From contig NZ_KV440945.1 of the NCBI RefSeq assembly GCF_001636345.1, positions 801,340 to 865,339 on the forward strand: a DNA stretch of 64,000 bases, written 5' to 3'. Below, piece after piece: positions 33,344-44,314 of this stretch. Position numbers and translations under genes: made by a program. The notes below the pieces were generated by a model, which had not been told where the DNA came from, searched no databases, and worked only from the letters and a program-made list of their open reading frames with translations. Positions within the stretch are counted from its first letter, which is position 1, and each line of letters begins with the position of its first letter. The DNA comes from Cytobacillus gottheilii. Its GTDB lineage: Bacteria > Bacillota > Bacilli > Bacillales > Cytobacillaceae.

Positions 33344-34453
33344 ATGCAAGAAGAAAGAAAACGTATATTAAAAATGGTTGAGGATGGAAAATTAAAGGTT
33401 GATGAAGCACTTATTCTTCTTGAAGAGCTTGAAAAATCAAGCAAAACAGCACAAGAAAAAGAACAGAACATGTTCCCGGAATTAAGCAATAAAGTCCATT
33501 TTGAAGAAGCAAAAAAAGAAGACCCATTAAATGAAAAGTTTAATAGCGCGAAAGTGAAAATCATTGATTTTGTCGATTCAGCTCTAAAGAAAATTAAGGA
33601 TGCAGATTTTGATTTGAATTTTGGCCAGTCCGTTGATATTACGCATATTTTCCAATATTCGAATGTATATTTAAAGAACATAGACATCGATGTAGCGAAC
33701 GGGGGTATTAAGTTAATTCCTTGGGAGCAGCAGGATGTTAGGATCGAGTGTAACGCAAAGGTTTATCGAGTTGAAACACAGGAAGAGGCCCGCCAGAAAT
33801 TCTTAAAAGACGTACTATTTGCTGTTGAAGGAGAGAAGCTTCGCTTTTCAGCGCAGCAAAAATGGATGAAGCTTGAAGCTTCCATTTATGTTCCTCAATC
33901 ACAATATGAAAACATTAAAGTGCGCATGTTTAATGGACCGATAGATGGTGAAAACTTATATGCGGAAAGCTTTAAAGCAAAATCAGCGAATGGTAAAATT
34001 AATGTAGCAGGTCTGCAGGGGAAATATGCAGAGGTTGAAACAGCAAATGGCCAAATCAATATTTCGAATAGTACAGTAGACGAATTTGAAATTGAAACGA
34101 TTAATGGAGTGGTTCATGTTGAAGGAAGCTGCAAAAAAGCAGATATTCAAACCTTCCATGGAGATATTCATTGCACAATAAAAGGAACAGGCTGTGAGCA
34201 GCTTGAAGCAAAAGTTACGACAGGAAATATTGAGTTATTTGTTCCAGAATTTACTGCTGTAAATGGAGAATTAAAGACAAATCTGGGCAGCTTTAATGTA
34301 GAGCTGGATGGCATTGAAGTCATTGAAGAGAAGAGCGAAGTCATTCAAAAGAATCTGCGCTTTCGCTCATTGAAGGATCCTGTCAGCGGATTAAGGCTAC
34401 TTGCTGATTCAAAAACAGGTTCTATATCTGTAAAAAAATCCGCGATTATATAA
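33344..34453 (+). CDS. yvlB: YvlB, SHOCT-like plus DUF4097 beta-repeat protein
   Basis: 369-aa protein. Residues 1-35 form a SHOCT-like helical module (RKRILKMVEDGKLKVDEALI), a linker follows, and residues about 110-340 are a DUF4097-type beta-solenoid with repeated GxIxV strands (SANGKINVAGLQGKYAEVET, ANGQINISNSTVDEFEIET). No signal peptide or membrane helix, so cytoplasmic. ATG 33344 has GGAGGGATT upstream. Part of the yvl envelope-stress operon; its molecular role is unknown. Confidence 0.85.
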   Translation: MQEERKRILKMVEDGKLKVDEALILLEELEKSSKTAQEKEQNMFPELSNKVHFEEAKKEDPLNEKFNSAKVKIIDFVDSALKKIKDADFDLNFGQSVDITHIFQYSNVYLKNIDIDVANGGIKLIPWEQQDVRIECNAKVYRVETQEEARQKFLKDVLFAVEGEKLRFSAQQKWMKLEASIYVPQSQYENIKVRMFNGPIDGENLYAESFKAKSANGKINVAGLQGKYAEVETANGQINISNSTVDEFEIETINGVVHVEGSCKKADIQTFHGDIHCTIKGTGCEQLEAKVTTGNIELFVPEFTAVNGELKTNLGSFNVELDGIEVIEEKSEVIQKNLRFRSLKDPVSGLRLLADSKTGSISVKKSAII

Positions 34454-34510
34454 AATAGACAGCTGCGAAGAGTGCTGTCTGCAGCAATGCTGTTAAAAGA
34501 GGTGTAGCGA

Positions 34511-34858
34511 ATGAAATGGTTAGTAGGAATTCTCATAAATGCTGTTCTATTTATCGCGTTGGGTGGCTTTTTTGGAGACTCCTTTTATTTATCGGGATTT
34601 GGAGCAGCGGTCATTGCAAGTGTGGTGCTATCGATTCTAAACATTCTGGTCAGACCGATTTTAATTATCCTGACACTGCCGATTACGTTTCTCACACTTG
34701 GATTATTCCTATTTGTCATCAATGCGGTTACACTGCTTATAACGGATGGCATTATGGGCAGCTCATTTGAACTGGCAGGCTTCGGAACCGCCTTTATCGT
34801 CAGCATCATCATGTCCATCGCAAATATTATCATCCAAAGCACATTTGCAAAAGACTAA
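34511..34858 (+). CDS. yvlD: Phage holin family 4 / YvlD membrane protein
   Basis: 115-aa protein with four transmembrane helices and the conserved LNILVRPILIILTLPITFLT segment of the YvlD/holin-4 family. ATG 34511 follows AGAGGTGTAG. In B. subtilis yvlC (PspC-like) accompanies it; here it directly follows yvlB and no PspC gene is present. Function unknown, expected envelope-stress role. Confidence 0.85.
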   Translation: MKWLVGILINAVLFIALGGFFGDSFYLSGFGAAVIASVVLSILNILVRPILIILTLPITFLTLGLFLFVINAVTLLITDGIMGSSFELAGFGTAFIVSIIMSIANIIIQSTFAKD

Positions 34859-34883
34859 CAAACGAAGCATTTCAACCAAAAAA

Positions 34884-34935
34884 AACCCGGACTGTTAGCA
34901 GAGTTACATGAATCTGCCTGATGGTTCGGGTTTTT
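34884..34935 (+). terminator. Terminator after yvlD
   Basis: AACCCGG...CAGA pairs with TCTG...TTCGGGTT in a long imperfect stem followed by TTTTT. Confidence 0.75.
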
Positions 34936-34954
34936 GTGTTTTTAAAATCTCTTG

Positions 34955-34984
34955 CCGCGGAAAGCGACTGCCATGGAGTGGAAA
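34955..34984 (+). repeat. Dispersed palindromic repeat, right-end fragment
   Basis: 30 bases nearly identical to the right end of the 124-base element at 61729-61852 (CCGCGGAAAGCGA..TGCCATG.AGTGGAAA). The left end and middle are absent. Confidence 0.7.
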
Positions 34985-35048
34985 CACACTCTCTTCTTTA
35001 ATAAGGCAACAAAGTATGCAAAAACACCCAAAAAACAATCTCAGCGAT

Positions 35049-35076
35049 TTGGTTCTTGTGAAAAAAATGCTAAAAT
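35049..35076 (+). promoter_or_regulatory. Promoter for hprK-lgt-yvoD-ppaX-yvoF
   Basis: TTGGTT (35049-35054), 16-base spacer, TAAAAT (35071-35076) with an upstream TG (extended -10). Confidence 0.6.
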
Positions 35077-35140
35077 AGATTGATGCATAATAACCGTTAA
35101 GAACGTGTTAAAGGCTAGCGAGATAAAAGGAGGCGTTTTT

Positions 35141-36076
35141 ATGCCAAAGGTTCGCACGAAAGAAGTTATTGAAAAATTCAATTTAGAATTAATTAGTGGT
35201 GAGGAAGGCATTAACAGACCCATCACGACGACTGATATTTCAAGACCAGGAATTGAACTTGCCGGATTTTTCGACTATTATCCAGCTGAGAGAATCCAGC
35301 TGATCGGAAAAACGGAATTGACGTTTGCTAAAAAACTAAATAAGTCAGAACGTGCAGGCAGACTGGAAAGACTATGTTCAGATATAACTCCGGCGATCAT
35401 TGTAACAAGAGAAATGGAAATTCCGGAAGAATTAATAGAGGCATCTGAAAGAGAAGCAGTTCCTTTATTGCGGACAAAGCAAAAAACCACACGTTTCTCC
35501 AGTATGCTGACAAACTTCTTAGAAAGTAAACTTGCTCCAACCACGGCCATTCACGGAGTACTAGTGGATATATATGGTGTGGGTGTTCTAATTACGGGGA
35601 AAAGTGGTGTTGGAAAAAGTGAAACCGCCCTGGAGCTTGTGAAGAGAGGGCATCGCCTTGTGGCGGATGACTGCGTGGAAATTCGCCAGGAGGATGAAGA
35701 TACACTTGTCGGCAGTTCCCCGGAGCTTATTGAACATTTACTCGAGATTCGCGGACTTGGCATTATCAATGTCATGACCTTATTTGGAGCAGGTGCGGTT
35801 CGCAGCTATAAAAAAATTGCCCTTGTGATGGACTTAGAAATATGGGATCCGAAAAAACAATACGACCGTTTAGGGCTCGATGAAGAAAAAATGAAAATCA
35901 TCGATACCGAAGTGACAAGATTAACAGTCCCAGTTCGACCAGGGCGAAATTTAGCTGTTATTATCGAAGTGGCAGCCATGAATTTCCGTCTGAAAAAAAT
36001 GGGGGTAAATGCTGCACAGCAATTTACGGATAAACTGTCAGATGTTATAGAAGACGGAGACCATGAAGATCGTTAA
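35141..36076 (+). CDS. hprK: HPr kinase/phosphorylase
   Basis: 311-aa bifunctional enzyme that phosphorylates HPr and Crh at Ser46 and also removes that phosphate, setting CcpA-mediated catabolite repression. The P-loop [20 protein letters not shown], the capping/catalytic segment [11 protein letters not shown] and the HprK signature [10 protein letters not shown] are intact. ATG 35141 follows AAAAGGAGG. Its substrate paralogue Crh is encoded in this window at 54266-54523. Heads a five-gene operon. Confidence 0.95.
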   Translation: MPKVRTKEVIEKFNLELISGEEGINRPITTTDISRPGIELAGFFDYYPAERIQLIGKTELTFAKKLNKSERAGRLERLCSDITPAIIVTREMEIPEELIEASEREAVPLLRTKQKTTRFSSMLTNFLESKLAPTTAIHGVLVDIYGVGVLITGKSGVGKSETALELVKRGHRLVADDCVEIRQEDEDTLVGSSPELIEHLLEIRGLGIINVMTLFGAGAVRSYKKIALVMDLEIWDPKKQYDRLGLDEEKMKIIDTEVTRLTVPVRPGRNLAVIIEVAAMNFRLKKMGVNAAQQFTDKLSDVIEDGDHEDR

Positions 36077-36126
36077 GGGTCTCTTTACATAAAAAGCAGG
36101 AACAGATAAGAGGAGGAGAATACAGA

Positions 36127-36945
36127 GTGGAGCGAAATATAGAACCGCTTAATCGAGTGGCCTTTGAAATAGGGCCGCTCACGGTCAATTGGTATGGCTT
36201 AATTATTGGTATTGGAATTGCCCTTGCGTTAGTGATCGCAATGCGCGAATCCGACCGCCGCGGATTGGATAAAGAGATCTTCGCTGACTTAATGTTATGG
36301 GCGATTCCAATTGCGATTATTTCAGCAAGAATTTATTATGTTATTTTTCAATGGGACTATTATTCACAAAATCCAGGTGACATTATTAAGATCTGGAATG
36401 GCGGTATTGCCATTCACGGAGCCCTCATTGGAGCCGTCATTACAGCGTACATCTTTACAAGAATAAAGAAAGTTTCTTTCTGGAAAATTGCTGATATTGC
36501 TGCTCCAAGCATCATCCTTGGGCAAGCCATTGGCCGCTGGGGGAACTTTATGAACCAGGAAGCACATGGCGAAGAGGTTACACGTCAATTCTTGGAAAAT
36601 CTTTATTTGCCTGATTTTATTGTAAATCAAATGTATATCAATGGAACTTATTATCATCCAACATTTTTATATGAATCGCTCTGGAATTTTGCGGGCTTTA
36701 TCCTTTTAATTTTGCTCAGAAGGGTAAATCTTCGCCGCGGTGAACTGTTCTTAACCTATGTCATTTGGTATTCCATCGGAAGATTCTTTATTGAAGGAAT
36801 GCGTACAGACAGCCTAATGGTTACCGATTTCTTGCGTGCTGCCCAATTGCTTTCGGTTGCTCTCATTGTTGGTGCAATTGCGCTGATCATTTTTAGAAGA
36901 GTTAAAGGCTATGCAAACGCGCGCTATCTCGACAAAGGTGTGTAA
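36127..36945 (+). CDS. lgt: Prolipoprotein diacylglyceryl transferase
   Basis: 272-aa polytopic membrane enzyme that attaches diacylglycerol to the lipobox Cys of prolipoproteins. The Lgt signature is [14 protein letters not shown]; other conserved parts are [14 protein letters not shown] and [19 protein letters not shown] 36127 follows AGAGGAGGAG. Clients in this window include CccB, NosL and the nuclease lipoprotein. Second in the hprK operon. Confidence 0.95.
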   Translation: MERNIEPLNRVAFEIGPLTVNWYGLIIGIGIALALVIAMRESDRRGLDKEIFADLMLWAIPIAIISARIYYVIFQWDYYSQNPGDIIKIWNGGIAIHGALIGAVITAYIFTRIKKVSFWKIADIAAPSIILGQAIGRWGNFMNQEAHGEEVTRQFLENLYLPDFIVNQMYINGTYYHPTFLYESLWNFAGFILLILLRRVNLRRGELFLTYVIWYSIGRFFIEGMRTDSLMVTDFLRAAQLLSVALIVGAIALIIFRRVKGYANARYLDKGV

Positions 36946-36951
36946 AATCGT

Positions 36952-37896
36952 ATGCTGCAATCTGTACAAAAAGGTTTTCTTGTTGGTTTAAAGACAACAT
37001 GGACATTAGGAAAGGTCATCTTTCCAGTCACATTAATTGTTTCACTGCTGCAATACACCCCGGTGCTTCCATGGGTGATTTCCTTGATCACCCCGCTGAT
37101 GAATATCATCGGATTATCAGGTGATGCAGCCATTCCGATCGTATTAGGAAATTTGCTGAATTTATATGCTGGAATCGGTGCGATCTTAACATTGGATCTC
37201 ACGGTAAAAGAAGTATTTATTATTGCCGTGATGCTGTCCTTTTCACATAATCTTCTGATTGAATCAGGAGTAGCATTAAAGGTTGGTGTTAAGCTGTGGG
37301 TCATTCTTGCTGTCCGGATTGGTCTCGCGTTTTTCTCAGCACTGATTATCAATCTTGTTTGGAAGGGCGGCTCGGAAATGGCCCGTTATGGGTTTATTCC
37401 CCAAAATGAGACCGAATTAACCGGCTGGGGCGCCATGTTACTGGACGGTCTGCAAAAGGCTGCTTTAGGGATTTTTCAGCTGGCGTTAATCGTTATTCCG
37501 TTAATGATTGCCATTCAGATTTTAAAAGATTTAAAGTGGCTTGCTGTCTTTTCAAAATGGATGGCACCTGTGACAAGAATGTTAGGGATGAAAGAGAATA
37601 CATCGACAACTCTTGCAGCAGGTCTGCTGTTTGGTCTGGCATTCGGTGCAGGTGTAATGATTCAAGCTGTAAAAGAGGATGGCGTCAGCAAAAAGGATGT
37701 CACCCTTGCGTTTATATTCCTAGTTGCGTGCCACGCAGTTGTTGAGGATACATTGATTTTTATTCCGCTTGGAATCCCTGTGCTGCCGCTCTTGCTTATC
37801 CGGCTTGGGGTCGCCATTGTGCTTACACTCGCTGTAGCGTATTTTTGGAGAAGGGCGGACTTGTCAAAAAGAAAGGAAGCAACTTATGAACACTAA
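36952..37896 (+). CDS. yvoD: Nucleoside-recognition (Gate) domain membrane protein YvoD
   Basis: 314-aa protein with about eight helices containing two Gate-type segments (residues about 15-145 and 165-290). The family is found in transporters and spore-maturation-like proteins; the function of YvoD is unknown. ATG 36952 comes six bases after the lgt stop and its end overlaps ppaX by 11 bases, indicating translational coupling. Confidence 0.82.
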   Translation: MLQSVQKGFLVGLKTTWTLGKVIFPVTLIVSLLQYTPVLPWVISLITPLMNIIGLSGDAAIPIVLGNLLNLYAGIGAILTLDLTVKEVFIIAVMLSFSHNLLIESGVALKVGVKLWVILAVRIGLAFFSALIINLVWKGGSEMARYGFIPQNETELTGWGAMLLDGLQKAALGIFQLALIVIPLMIAIQILKDLKWLAVFSKWMAPVTRMLGMKENTSTTLAAGLLFGLAFGAGVMIQAVKEDGVSKKDVTLAFIFLVACHAVVEDTLIFIPLGIPVLPLLLIRLGVAIVLTLAVAYFWRRADLSKRKEATYEH

Positions 37897-38539
37897 GATA
37901 AATACCATTCTATTTGATTTAGATGGAACACTCATTAATACAAATGAACTGATTATTTCTACCTTTTTGCATACATTGGAACAATATTATCCGGGAAAAT
38001 ATAGCCGTGAAGATGTTCTGCCATTCTTAGGGCCGACTTTGCATGAAACGTTTCATAAATTGAATCCTGAGAAGACGGACGAAATGATTGCTGTCTATAG
38101 AAGCTTTAACATCGCCAATCATGATCTGCTCGTAACAGAGTTTGAAGGTGTTTTTGAAACAGTTAGGACCTTGAAGGAGTCAGGCTATAAGCTGGCGATC
38201 GTAACAACGAAGATCTTAGATGTTGTAAAAAAAGGACTTGTTTTAACCAATCTGGATCAATTTTTTGATGTTGTGGTAGCTTTGGATCATGTTGAAAATG
38301 CCAAACCAAATCCAGAGCCGCTGCTGAAAGCATTAGATCAGCTGAATTCAAAGCCGGAAGAGGCAATCATGGTGGGAGATAATCATCATGATATTTTAGG
38401 CGGCAAAAATGCAGGCACAAAAACAGCTGCCGTTGCCTGGTCTGTGAAAGGCAAAGATCATCTCATGACTTATCAACCTGACTATATGTTAGAAAATATG
38501 GCGGACTTACTGGATGTTTTAGAGGCAGAAAACAAATGA
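37886..38539 (+). CDS. ppaX: Pyrophosphatase PpaX (HAD superfamily)
   Basis: 217-aa HAD hydrolase with motif [11 protein letters not shown], motif II VTTK, and motif [16 protein letters not shown]...MVGDNHHDI. PpaX hydrolyses the pyrophosphate produced when HprK dephosphorylates P-Ser-HPr, which explains its place in the hprK operon. ATG 37886 follows AGAAAGGAAG and overlaps yvoD. Confidence 0.92.
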   Translation: MNTKINTILFDLDGTLINTNELIISTFLHTLEQYYPGKYSREDVLPFLGPTLHETFHKLNPEKTDEMIAVYRSFNIANHDLLVTEFEGVFETVRTLKESGYKLAIVTTKILDVVKKGLVLTNLDQFFDVVVALDHVENAKPNPEPLLKALDQLNSKPEEAIMVGDNHHDILGGKNAGTKTAAVAWSVKGKDHLMTYQPDYMLENMADLLDVLEAENK

Positions 38540-39069
38540 GAAGAACGACAAGGTATCCTGTAACAGGAGGCAATTCACTTTGGCATGTATACAAAACCGT
38601 GCCATTTCTCAAGGTTGTGAAAAACTTTGTCGTCATTCAGCTTGCTCGATATACACCGATATTAGGTTTGAAAAACTGGCTTTACCGTACATTTTTAAGA
38701 ATGAAGGTTGGCGACCAGACCTCATTTGCGTTAATGGTCATGCTTGATGTGATGTTTCCGGAAAAAATAAGCGTCGGCCGAAACACCGTGATTGGCTATA
38801 ATACAACCATTCTTGCACATGAGTATTTAATCAAAGAGTACAGATTGGGAGAAGTCGTCATTGGTGATGAAGTGATGATTGGCGCCAACACAACTATTCT
38901 TCCTGGAGTGAAAATTGGGGATGGCGCTATCGTCTCAGCCGGTACGCTTGTTCATAAGGATGTGCCAGATGGCGTTTTTGTCGGCGGCAATCCGATGCGG
39001 ATTATTTACACAAAAGAACAGCTGGCAGAACGCTGGGCAAACGATGAGATTTATGGAAATGGATCTTGA
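38536..39069 (+). CDS. yvoF: Hexapeptide-repeat acyltransferase YvoF
   Basis: 177-aa left-handed beta-helix acyltransferase. The hexapeptide repeats are visible in [16 protein letters not shown] and [20 protein letters not shown], with the closing [20 protein letters not shown]. Resembles maltose/galactoside O-acetyltransferases; acceptor unknown. ATG 38536 overlaps ppaX by four bases. Last gene of the operon. Confidence 0.88.
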   Translation: MRRTTRYPVTGGNSLWHVYKTVPFLKVVKNFVVIQLARYTPILGLKNWLYRTFLRMKVGDQTSFALMVMLDVMFPEKISVGRNTVIGYNTTILAHEYLIKEYRLGEVVIGDEVMIGANTTILPGVKIGDGAIVSAGTLVHKDVPDGVFVGGNPMRIIYTKEQLAERWANDEIYGNGS

Positions 39070-39073
39070 TTGA

Positions 39074-39104
39074 AACCCTCTTCCTTTTGGGAGAGGGTTC
39101 TTTT
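39074..39104 (+). terminator. Terminator after yvoF
   Basis: AACCCTCTTCC pairs with GGGAGAGGGTT around TTTT, then CTTTT. Confidence 0.85.
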
Positions 39105-39166
39105 GCGTATTCTAATAGATTACTCACACTCCTAGTCTTATTTTTCCGAAAACAAAGAGTTTTTCA

Positions 39167-39195
39167 TTGACGCTTCACACTTTCAGATGTAAACT
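39167..39195 (+). promoter_or_regulatory. Promoter of the his operon
   Basis: TTGACG (39167-39172), 17-base spacer, TAAACT (39190-39195). No T-box or His-codon leader peptide is seen between it and hisZ. Confidence 0.65.
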
Positions 39196-39197
39196 AA

Positions 39198-39218
39198 CTA
39201 ATAACTTCACTTTATTAG
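39198..39218. promoter_or_regulatory. Palindrome at the his operon start, candidate operator
   Basis: CTAATAA (39198-39204) and TTATTAG (39212-39218) form a perfect inverted repeat with a 7-base centre, lying over the expected transcription start. Confidence 0.5.
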
Positions 39219-39260
39219 CATGGTAGCGAACTAAAGGATTTGACAGAGGTGACGAACAGA

Positions 39261-40445
39261 ATGAGTCCATTATATATGTTTGAAAAGCCATTAGGCATGA
39301 GAGATACCTTGCCTGAGCTTTATGAAATAAAACGAAATGTCCGTGCATCAGTTGAAAATGAAATGAGAAGCTGGGGCTATCAATTTATTGCTACACCAGC
39401 ACTGGAATATGATGAAACCGTAGGAGCTGCATCGGCGATTATGGAGCAGCAGCTGTTTAAACTTCTTGATCAGCAGGGGCGCACCTTGGTGCTGCGTCCG
39501 GATATGACCGCTCCAATTGCGAGAGTAGCAGCTTCGAAACTGTTAAAAAGAAATATCCCGATTCGGCTGGCATACTCGGAAAATGTTTACCGCGCACAGC
39601 AAAGAGAGGGCGGCAGACCGGCTGAATTTGAACAAATCGGGGTTGAGTGTATAGGAGACTCTACCATTAGTGCGGATGGAGAAGGAATCGCCCTTATGAT
39701 TTCTGCTCTTAAAGCAGCGGGATTGCAGGAATTCCAATTATCTGTTGGGCACATCGGATTTGTCCGTAAGCTGTTTCAGCAAATAGTAGGTACAGATGAA
39801 AGAGTTGAGGCACTGACCAGGTTCCTATATGAGAAAAACTATGTGGGCTTTAAGATGCATGTTGAAAATCTATCTCTATCATCCATCGATAAGCAGCGCC
39901 TTCTTCGTTTTCTTCATCTAAAAGGGCAGGATGAAACCATTCCTGCAGCTTTTGACATCCTCGAAAACGGGCAGGGAGCAGAAGAAGTTGAGGAATTGCG
40001 ACAGCTTTGGGATATCATAGCCGATTATGGCTATGAGGATATCGTGAAGTTCGATTTAACGCAAGTCAGTCATATGAGCTATTATACAGGGATTGTCTAT
40101 GAAGCGTACGCCGAAAAGGTGGGCTTCCCGATTGGCAATGGCGGCAGATACGATGGACTGCTGGGTAAGTTCGGCAAAAATACGGGTGCAACAGGGTTTG
40201 CGATTCGTTTCGATCGGCTGCTCGAAGCGTTAGAAGAGACAAAAGCGGCTGAACCTCTTTACGCCATCTTTTTTAGTGCAGAAAGAAGAAAAGAAGCCTT
40301 TCAGCTTGCAGGTGAACAAAGAGCATCCGGGAAAAAGGTCGTGCTGCAGGATATAAGCGGTGTTCACGATCTGGATGCCAACACAAAGCAATATGAAGAT
40401 ATAGTGTATTTATTAGGAAAGAGCGGAAAGGAGTCAATGCAATGA
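39261..40445 (+). CDS. hisZ: ATP phosphoribosyltransferase regulatory subunit HisZ
   Basis: 394-aa histidyl-tRNA-synthetase paralogue that lacks aminoacylation activity and forms a complex with the short HisG, providing histidine feedback control. Class II motifs remain ([47 protein letters not shown]). ATG 39261 follows AGAGGTGA; the in-frame TTG at 39240 has no ribosome site. First gene of an eight-gene his operon with overlapping or touching genes. Confidence 0.93.
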   Translation: MSPLYMFEKPLGMRDTLPELYEIKRNVRASVENEMRSWGYQFIATPALEYDETVGAASAIMEQQLFKLLDQQGRTLVLRPDMTAPIARVAASKLLKRNIPIRLAYSENVYRAQQREGGRPAEFEQIGVECIGDSTISADGEGIALMISALKAAGLQEFQLSVGHIGFVRKLFQQIVGTDERVEALTRFLYEKNYVGFKMHVENLSLSSIDKQRLLRFLHLKGQDETIPAAFDILENGQGAEEVEELRQLWDIIADYGYEDIVKFDLTQVSHMSYYTGIVYEAYAEKVGFPIGNGGRYDGLLGKFGKNTGATGFAIRFDRLLEALEETKAAEPLYAIFFSAERRKEAFQLAGEQRASGKKVVLQDISGVHDLDANTKQYEDIVYLLGKSGKESMQ

Positions 40446-41086
40446 ATAATCTGCTGACGATTGCGATGCCAAAAGGGAGAATCTTCACAGAAGCGGCAGA
40501 GCTCCTCAGAAAAGCAGGCTTCCCTTTGCCGCCAGAGTTTGATGATTCCAGGAAACTCATTATTGATGTTCCTGAGGCTCAATTCCGCTTTATTTTAGCA
40601 AAGCCAATGGATGTGGCGACATATGTGGAGCATGGAGTAGCTGACCTTGGGATTGCAGGTAAAGATGTTATGCTCGAAGAAGAGCGTGATGTATATGAGC
40701 TGCTGGATTTGAAAATAAGCGCCTGCTACCTGGCTGTAGCCGGTCTTCCGAATACCAAAATGAACGAAGTGGCGCCAAAGGTGGCAACAAAATATCCGCA
40801 TGTAGCGGCAGCCTATTTCCGTCAGCAGGGAGAGCAGGTTGAAATCATTAAGCTGAACGGCTCGATTGAACTTGCACCATTGATTGGTCTTGCAGACAGA
40901 ATTGTGGATATCGTTTCCACAGGCAGAACGTTAGTTGAGAATGGTCTAGTTGAGTATGAAGTGATAGAACATATTACATCGAGATTAATTGTCAACCGCG
41001 TAAGCTATCGGGTGAAGGACGAGCGCATTACAGAAATCGTTGAAAAGCTAAGCGAGGTTATTAAGCAAAAAGGAGAGCTCGCATGA
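40442..41086 (+). CDS. hisG: ATP phosphoribosyltransferase HisG, short form
   Basis: 214-aa catalytic subunit for the first step of histidine synthesis (ATP plus PRPP to phosphoribosyl-ATP). The short form lacks the C-terminal regulatory domain and needs HisZ, encoded immediately upstream with a 4-base overlap. PRPP loop [16 protein letters not shown] and N-terminus [11 protein letters not shown] are visible. The 3' end overlaps hisD by four bases. Confidence 0.96.
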   Translation: MNNLLTIAMPKGRIFTEAAELLRKAGFPLPPEFDDSRKLIIDVPEAQFRFILAKPMDVATYVEHGVADLGIAGKDVMLEEERDVYELLDLKISACYLAVAGLPNTKMNEVAPKVATKYPHVAAAYFRQQGEQVEIIKLNGSIELAPLIGLADRIVDIVSTGRTLVENGLVEYEVIEHITSRLIVNRVSYRVKDERITEIVEKLSEVIKQKGELA

Positions 41087-42354
41087 TGAAACTATTAAAA
41101 GCAACGGCAAACCTTTCTATTCAGCGTTCTGTTGATGGCGGAACGGACGAGCAGCGTGCTGCCGTTCAGAGCATCATAGCTGATGTACGGAAAAATGGCG
41201 ATGCAGCTGTCCTAAAGTATACAGAAAAATTTGATGGCATAACGCTGTCCTCTATTATGGCAACAGCTGAAGAGATTGAAGAGGCCTACACTCTTCTGGA
41301 GGAAGAGCAAAAGGAGATCATCCAGCGGGCTGCAGCTAATATTCGTGCTTTCCACGAGAAGCAGCAAACTCAATCTTGGATCACAACAGATGCCGATGGA
41401 ACGACACTTGGACAAAAGGTAACACCGCTCGATTCAGCTGGCTTATACGTGCCAGGCGGAACAGCAGCCTACCCGTCATCAGTGCTGATGAATGTGATTC
41501 CTGCCCAGGTTGCCGGTGTCAGTAAAATCGTGATCACTTCTCCTCCTGATCGCACGACAGGCAAGCTGCCTCCTGCTGTTTTAGTCGCAGCCAATGAAGC
41601 AGGTGTCACGGAAATATACAAAGTTGGCGGAGCACAGGCCATTGCAGCACTTGCGTACGGAACAGAGACCATTCCTAGTGTTGATAAAATCACAGGACCA
41701 GGCAATATATATGTCGCTCTTGCCAAGCGGGAAGTGTACGGAGATGTGGATATTGATATGATTGCCGGACCGAGTGAAATTGTTGTTCTTGCAGATGAAA
41801 CAGCCCTTCCCAATGAGGTGGCTGCAGATCTTTTATCACAGGCTGAGCACGATGAACGCGCCTGTGCCATTCTCGTTACAGACAGCATGATGTTAGCGGA
41901 AAACGTAAAGCTGGAAGTAGAAAAGCAGCTCAAAACCCTGCCGCGCAAAGAAATCGCCGCATCATCGATTGAAAACTACGGTGCCATTTATGTTACAGAT
42001 TCAATGGATGAAGCAGTAGATTTGGTGAATCAGCTTGCTCCTGAGCATCTGGAACTGCTGACGGCAGAGCCGATGACACTATTGGGGAGCATTCGCCATG
42101 CTGGTGCCATTTTTATGGGACGATACAGCTCAGAGCCTGTGGGTGATTATTTTGCCGGACCCAATCATGTACTGCCGACAAATGGAACAGCGCGATTCTC
42201 TAGTCCATTAAGTGTCGATGACTTTGTGAAAAAATCGAGTATTATCTACTACAGTGAAAAAGCATTGCGGAAGAATGCGGAAGATATTGCTGCTTTTGCC
42301 AGAATGGAAGGCCTTGAAGCACATGCTCGTGCCGTTGAATCGCGGTTTAAATAG
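41083..42354 (+). CDS. hisD: Histidinol dehydrogenase
   Basis: 423-aa zinc enzyme for the last two oxidations from histidinol to histidine. Conserved segments: [52 protein letters not shown], the catalytic [11 protein letters not shown] and the zinc-binding region APEHLEL...[11 protein letters not shown] 41083 follows AAAAGGAGAGC; an adjacent ATG at 41086 is possible. Confidence 0.96.
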   Translation: MMKLLKATANLSIQRSVDGGTDEQRAAVQSIIADVRKNGDAAVLKYTEKFDGITLSSIMATAEEIEEAYTLLEEEQKEIIQRAAANIRAFHEKQQTQSWITTDADGTTLGQKVTPLDSAGLYVPGGTAAYPSSVLMNVIPAQVAGVSKIVITSPPDRTTGKLPPAVLVAANEAGVTEIYKVGGAQAIAALAYGTETIPSVDKITGPGNIYVALAKREVYGDVDIDMIAGPSEIVVLADETALPNEVAADLLSQAEHDERACAILVTDSMMLAENVKLEVEKQLKTLPRKEIAASSIENYGAIYVTDSMDEAVDLVNQLAPEHLELLTAEPMTLLGSIRHAGAIFMGRYSSEPVGDYFAGPNHVLPTNGTARFSSPLSVDDFVKKSSIIYYSEKALRKNAEDIAAFARMEGLEAHARAVESRFK

Positions 42355-42366
42355 GAGGAAAATAAC

Positions 42367-42954
42367 ATGACTCGTACAGCAGAAATCACTAGAAATACAA
42401 ACGAAACCAAAATTCAATTGTCATTAAATATAGATGGAGAAGGCAAAAGTGATTTACAAACAGGCGTGCCTTTTTTAACCCACATGCTGGACCTTTTTGC
42501 CAAACACGGCCAATTTGACTTGACTGTTAATGCTGATGGCGATACCGAAGTAGACGATCACCATACGACAGAGGACATTGGAATCTGCCTTGGTCATGTA
42601 CTGAAGGAAGCTTTAGGTGATAAAAAAGGAATTAAGCGCTATGGAAATGCTTTTGTGCCAATGGACGAAGCGTTAGCGCAGGTAGTGGTTGACTTGAGCA
42701 ACCGCCCACACTTAGAAATGCGAGCAGAATTTCCGAGCCAGAAGGTTGGCACATTTGATACCGAACTGGTTCATGAATTTCTCTGGAAGCTTGCATTAGA
42801 GGCAAGAATGAATTTGCATGTGATCGTACATTACGGACAAAACACGCATCATATTATAGAAGCTATTTTTAAAGCACTGGCACGTGCTCTTGATGAGGCA
42901 ACGACCATTGATCCTCGTATAAAAGGAGTTCCATCCACGAAAGGAATGTTGTAA
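42367..42954 (+). CDS. hisB: Imidazoleglycerol-phosphate dehydratase
   Basis: 195-aa manganese-dependent dehydratase. Repeated metal motifs [14 protein letters not shown] and [18 protein letters not shown], and [13 protein letters not shown], are all intact. ATG 42367 follows AGGAGGAAA. Monofunctional (no phosphatase domain). Its stop codon touches the hisH start codon. Confidence 0.96.
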   Translation: MTRTAEITRNTNETKIQLSLNIDGEGKSDLQTGVPFLTHMLDLFAKHGQFDLTVNADGDTEVDDHHTTEDIGICLGHVLKEALGDKKGIKRYGNAFVPMDEALAQVVVDLSNRPHLEMRAEFPSQKVGTFDTELVHEFLWKLALEARMNLHVIVHYGQNTHHIIEAIFKALARALDEATTIDPRIKGVPSTKGML

Positions 42955-43617
42955 ATGATCGGCATCATTGATTATGGCATGGGCAATTTGTTCAGCGTTG
43001 AAAAAGCGCTGGAACGGTTAGGTGTTGAAGCTTTTATTTCAGACGATCATGAGAGATTAAGGCAGGCTGATGGCCTCATTTTACCTGGTGTCGGTGCATT
43101 TAAAGATGCGATGGATCTCCTGAACGAAAACGGATTAACGAAAATGATTCACGAGTATGTACAAACAGGTAAGCCGTTTCTGGGCATATGCCTTGGCATG
43201 CAGCTGCTGTTTGAGAGCAGCGAGGAGAACGGATTAACGAATGGTCTTTCACTGCTGCCGGGAAAAGTCATCCGTTTCTCAGGTGTAGATCGCAAAGGAG
43301 AATCTTATAAAGTGCCTCACATGGGCTGGAATAAGCTTCGTTTTGATCAAGATTCTCCGCTTTTGCAAGGTGTAGATGAAGACTATGTTTATTTTGTGCA
43401 TTCCTTTTATGTGGATGCTGATCAGTCGGATGTTGTGCTTGCTGAAGCAAACTACGATGTGAATGTTGCCGCAGTAGTGGGCAAGGAAAATGTATTCGGC
43501 ATGCAGTTCCATCCGGAGAAAAGCAGTGTGATGGGCATGCAGTTATTGCGTAATTTTACAAAGCTGACAGAGAAGGGAAGTACCGCAGATGAGTTTTACA
43601 ATTTATCCCGCAATTGA
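42955..43617 (+). CDS. hisH: Imidazole glycerol phosphate synthase, glutaminase subunit HisH
   Basis: 220-aa class I glutamine amidotransferase that feeds ammonia to HisF. Nucleophile Cys in [13 protein letters not shown], His and Glu in [11 protein letters not shown], and the start [16 protein letters not shown] are present. ATG 42955 immediately follows the hisB stop. The end overlaps hisA by 29 bases, a long overlap for this operon. Confidence 0.95.
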   Translation: MIGIIDYGMGNLFSVEKALERLGVEAFISDDHERLRQADGLILPGVGAFKDAMDLLNENGLTKMIHEYVQTGKPFLGICLGMQLLFESSEENGLTNGLSLLPGKVIRFSGVDRKGESYKVPHMGWNKLRFDQDSPLLQGVDEDYVYFVHSFYVDADQSDVVLAEANYDVNVAAVVGKENVFGMQFHPEKSSVMGMQLLRNFTKLTEKGSTADEFYNLSRN

Positions 43618-44314
43618 TATGCGTGCCGGCAAATGTGTGCGCCTGCTGCAAGGAGACTACGATCAGGAAACGGTATACGGTGATTCACCCTTTGACATGG
43701 CGAAAGCATTTGCTGATGCTGGGGCAGAGTGGATTCACATGGTTGATCTTGATGGAGCAAAAGACGGCAAAAGAATCAATGATCGTTTTGTTGTAGAAGC
43801 GGCACAGAATCTGCACGCAAAAGTGCAAATTGGCGGTGGAATCCGTACAGAGGAAGACATCGTTCATTACCTGGATCGCGGAATTTCCCGCGTCATTATC
43901 GGGAGCATTGCTGTCAGCAACCCTGAGTTTGCGGTTGAAATGATCCGTAAATATGGAGAAAAGATTGCTGTCGGACTTGATGCGAAAAATGGCTATGTAG
44001 CTACACATGGCTGGCTGCAAACTTCAGAAGTAAGAGCAGTTGAGCTTGGAAAAACCTTCGCTGAAGCCGGAGCGGAAACATTTATATTTACTGATATTGC
44101 TACTGACGGCATGCTGTCTGGACCAAATGTGGAAGCTGTTGTTGAACTGGCAGCGGAAACCGGCAAAAATGTAATTGCTTCAGGCGGAGTCAGCAGTCTT
44201 GCAGATCTTGCTGCTTTAAAGAAGCATGCAGATCAGGGAGTCGCGGGTGCTATCGTTGGGAAAGCGATATATGAAGGGCGGTTCTCAGTGAAAGAGGCGG
44301 TGGCGTTATGCTGA
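43589..44314 (+). CDS. hisA: ProFAR isomerase HisA
   Basis: 241-aa TIM-barrel isomerase. Catalytic Asp in [15 protein letters not shown] and Asp in [14 protein letters not shown]; phosphate-binding [10 protein letters not shown] and [14 protein letters not shown] 43589 follows AGAAGGGAAG inside hisH. The end overlaps hisF by seven bases. Confidence 0.95.
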   Translation: MSFTIYPAIDMRAGKCVRLLQGDYDQETVYGDSPFDMAKAFADAGAEWIHMVDLDGAKDGKRINDRFVVEAAQNLHAKVQIGGGIRTEEDIVHYLDRGISRVIIGSIAVSNPEFAVEMIRKYGEKIAVGLDAKNGYVATHGWLQTSEVRAVELGKTFAEAGAETFIFTDIATDGMLSGPNVEAVVELAAETGKNVIASGGVSSLADLAALKKHADQGVAGAIVGKAIYEGRFSVKEAVALC

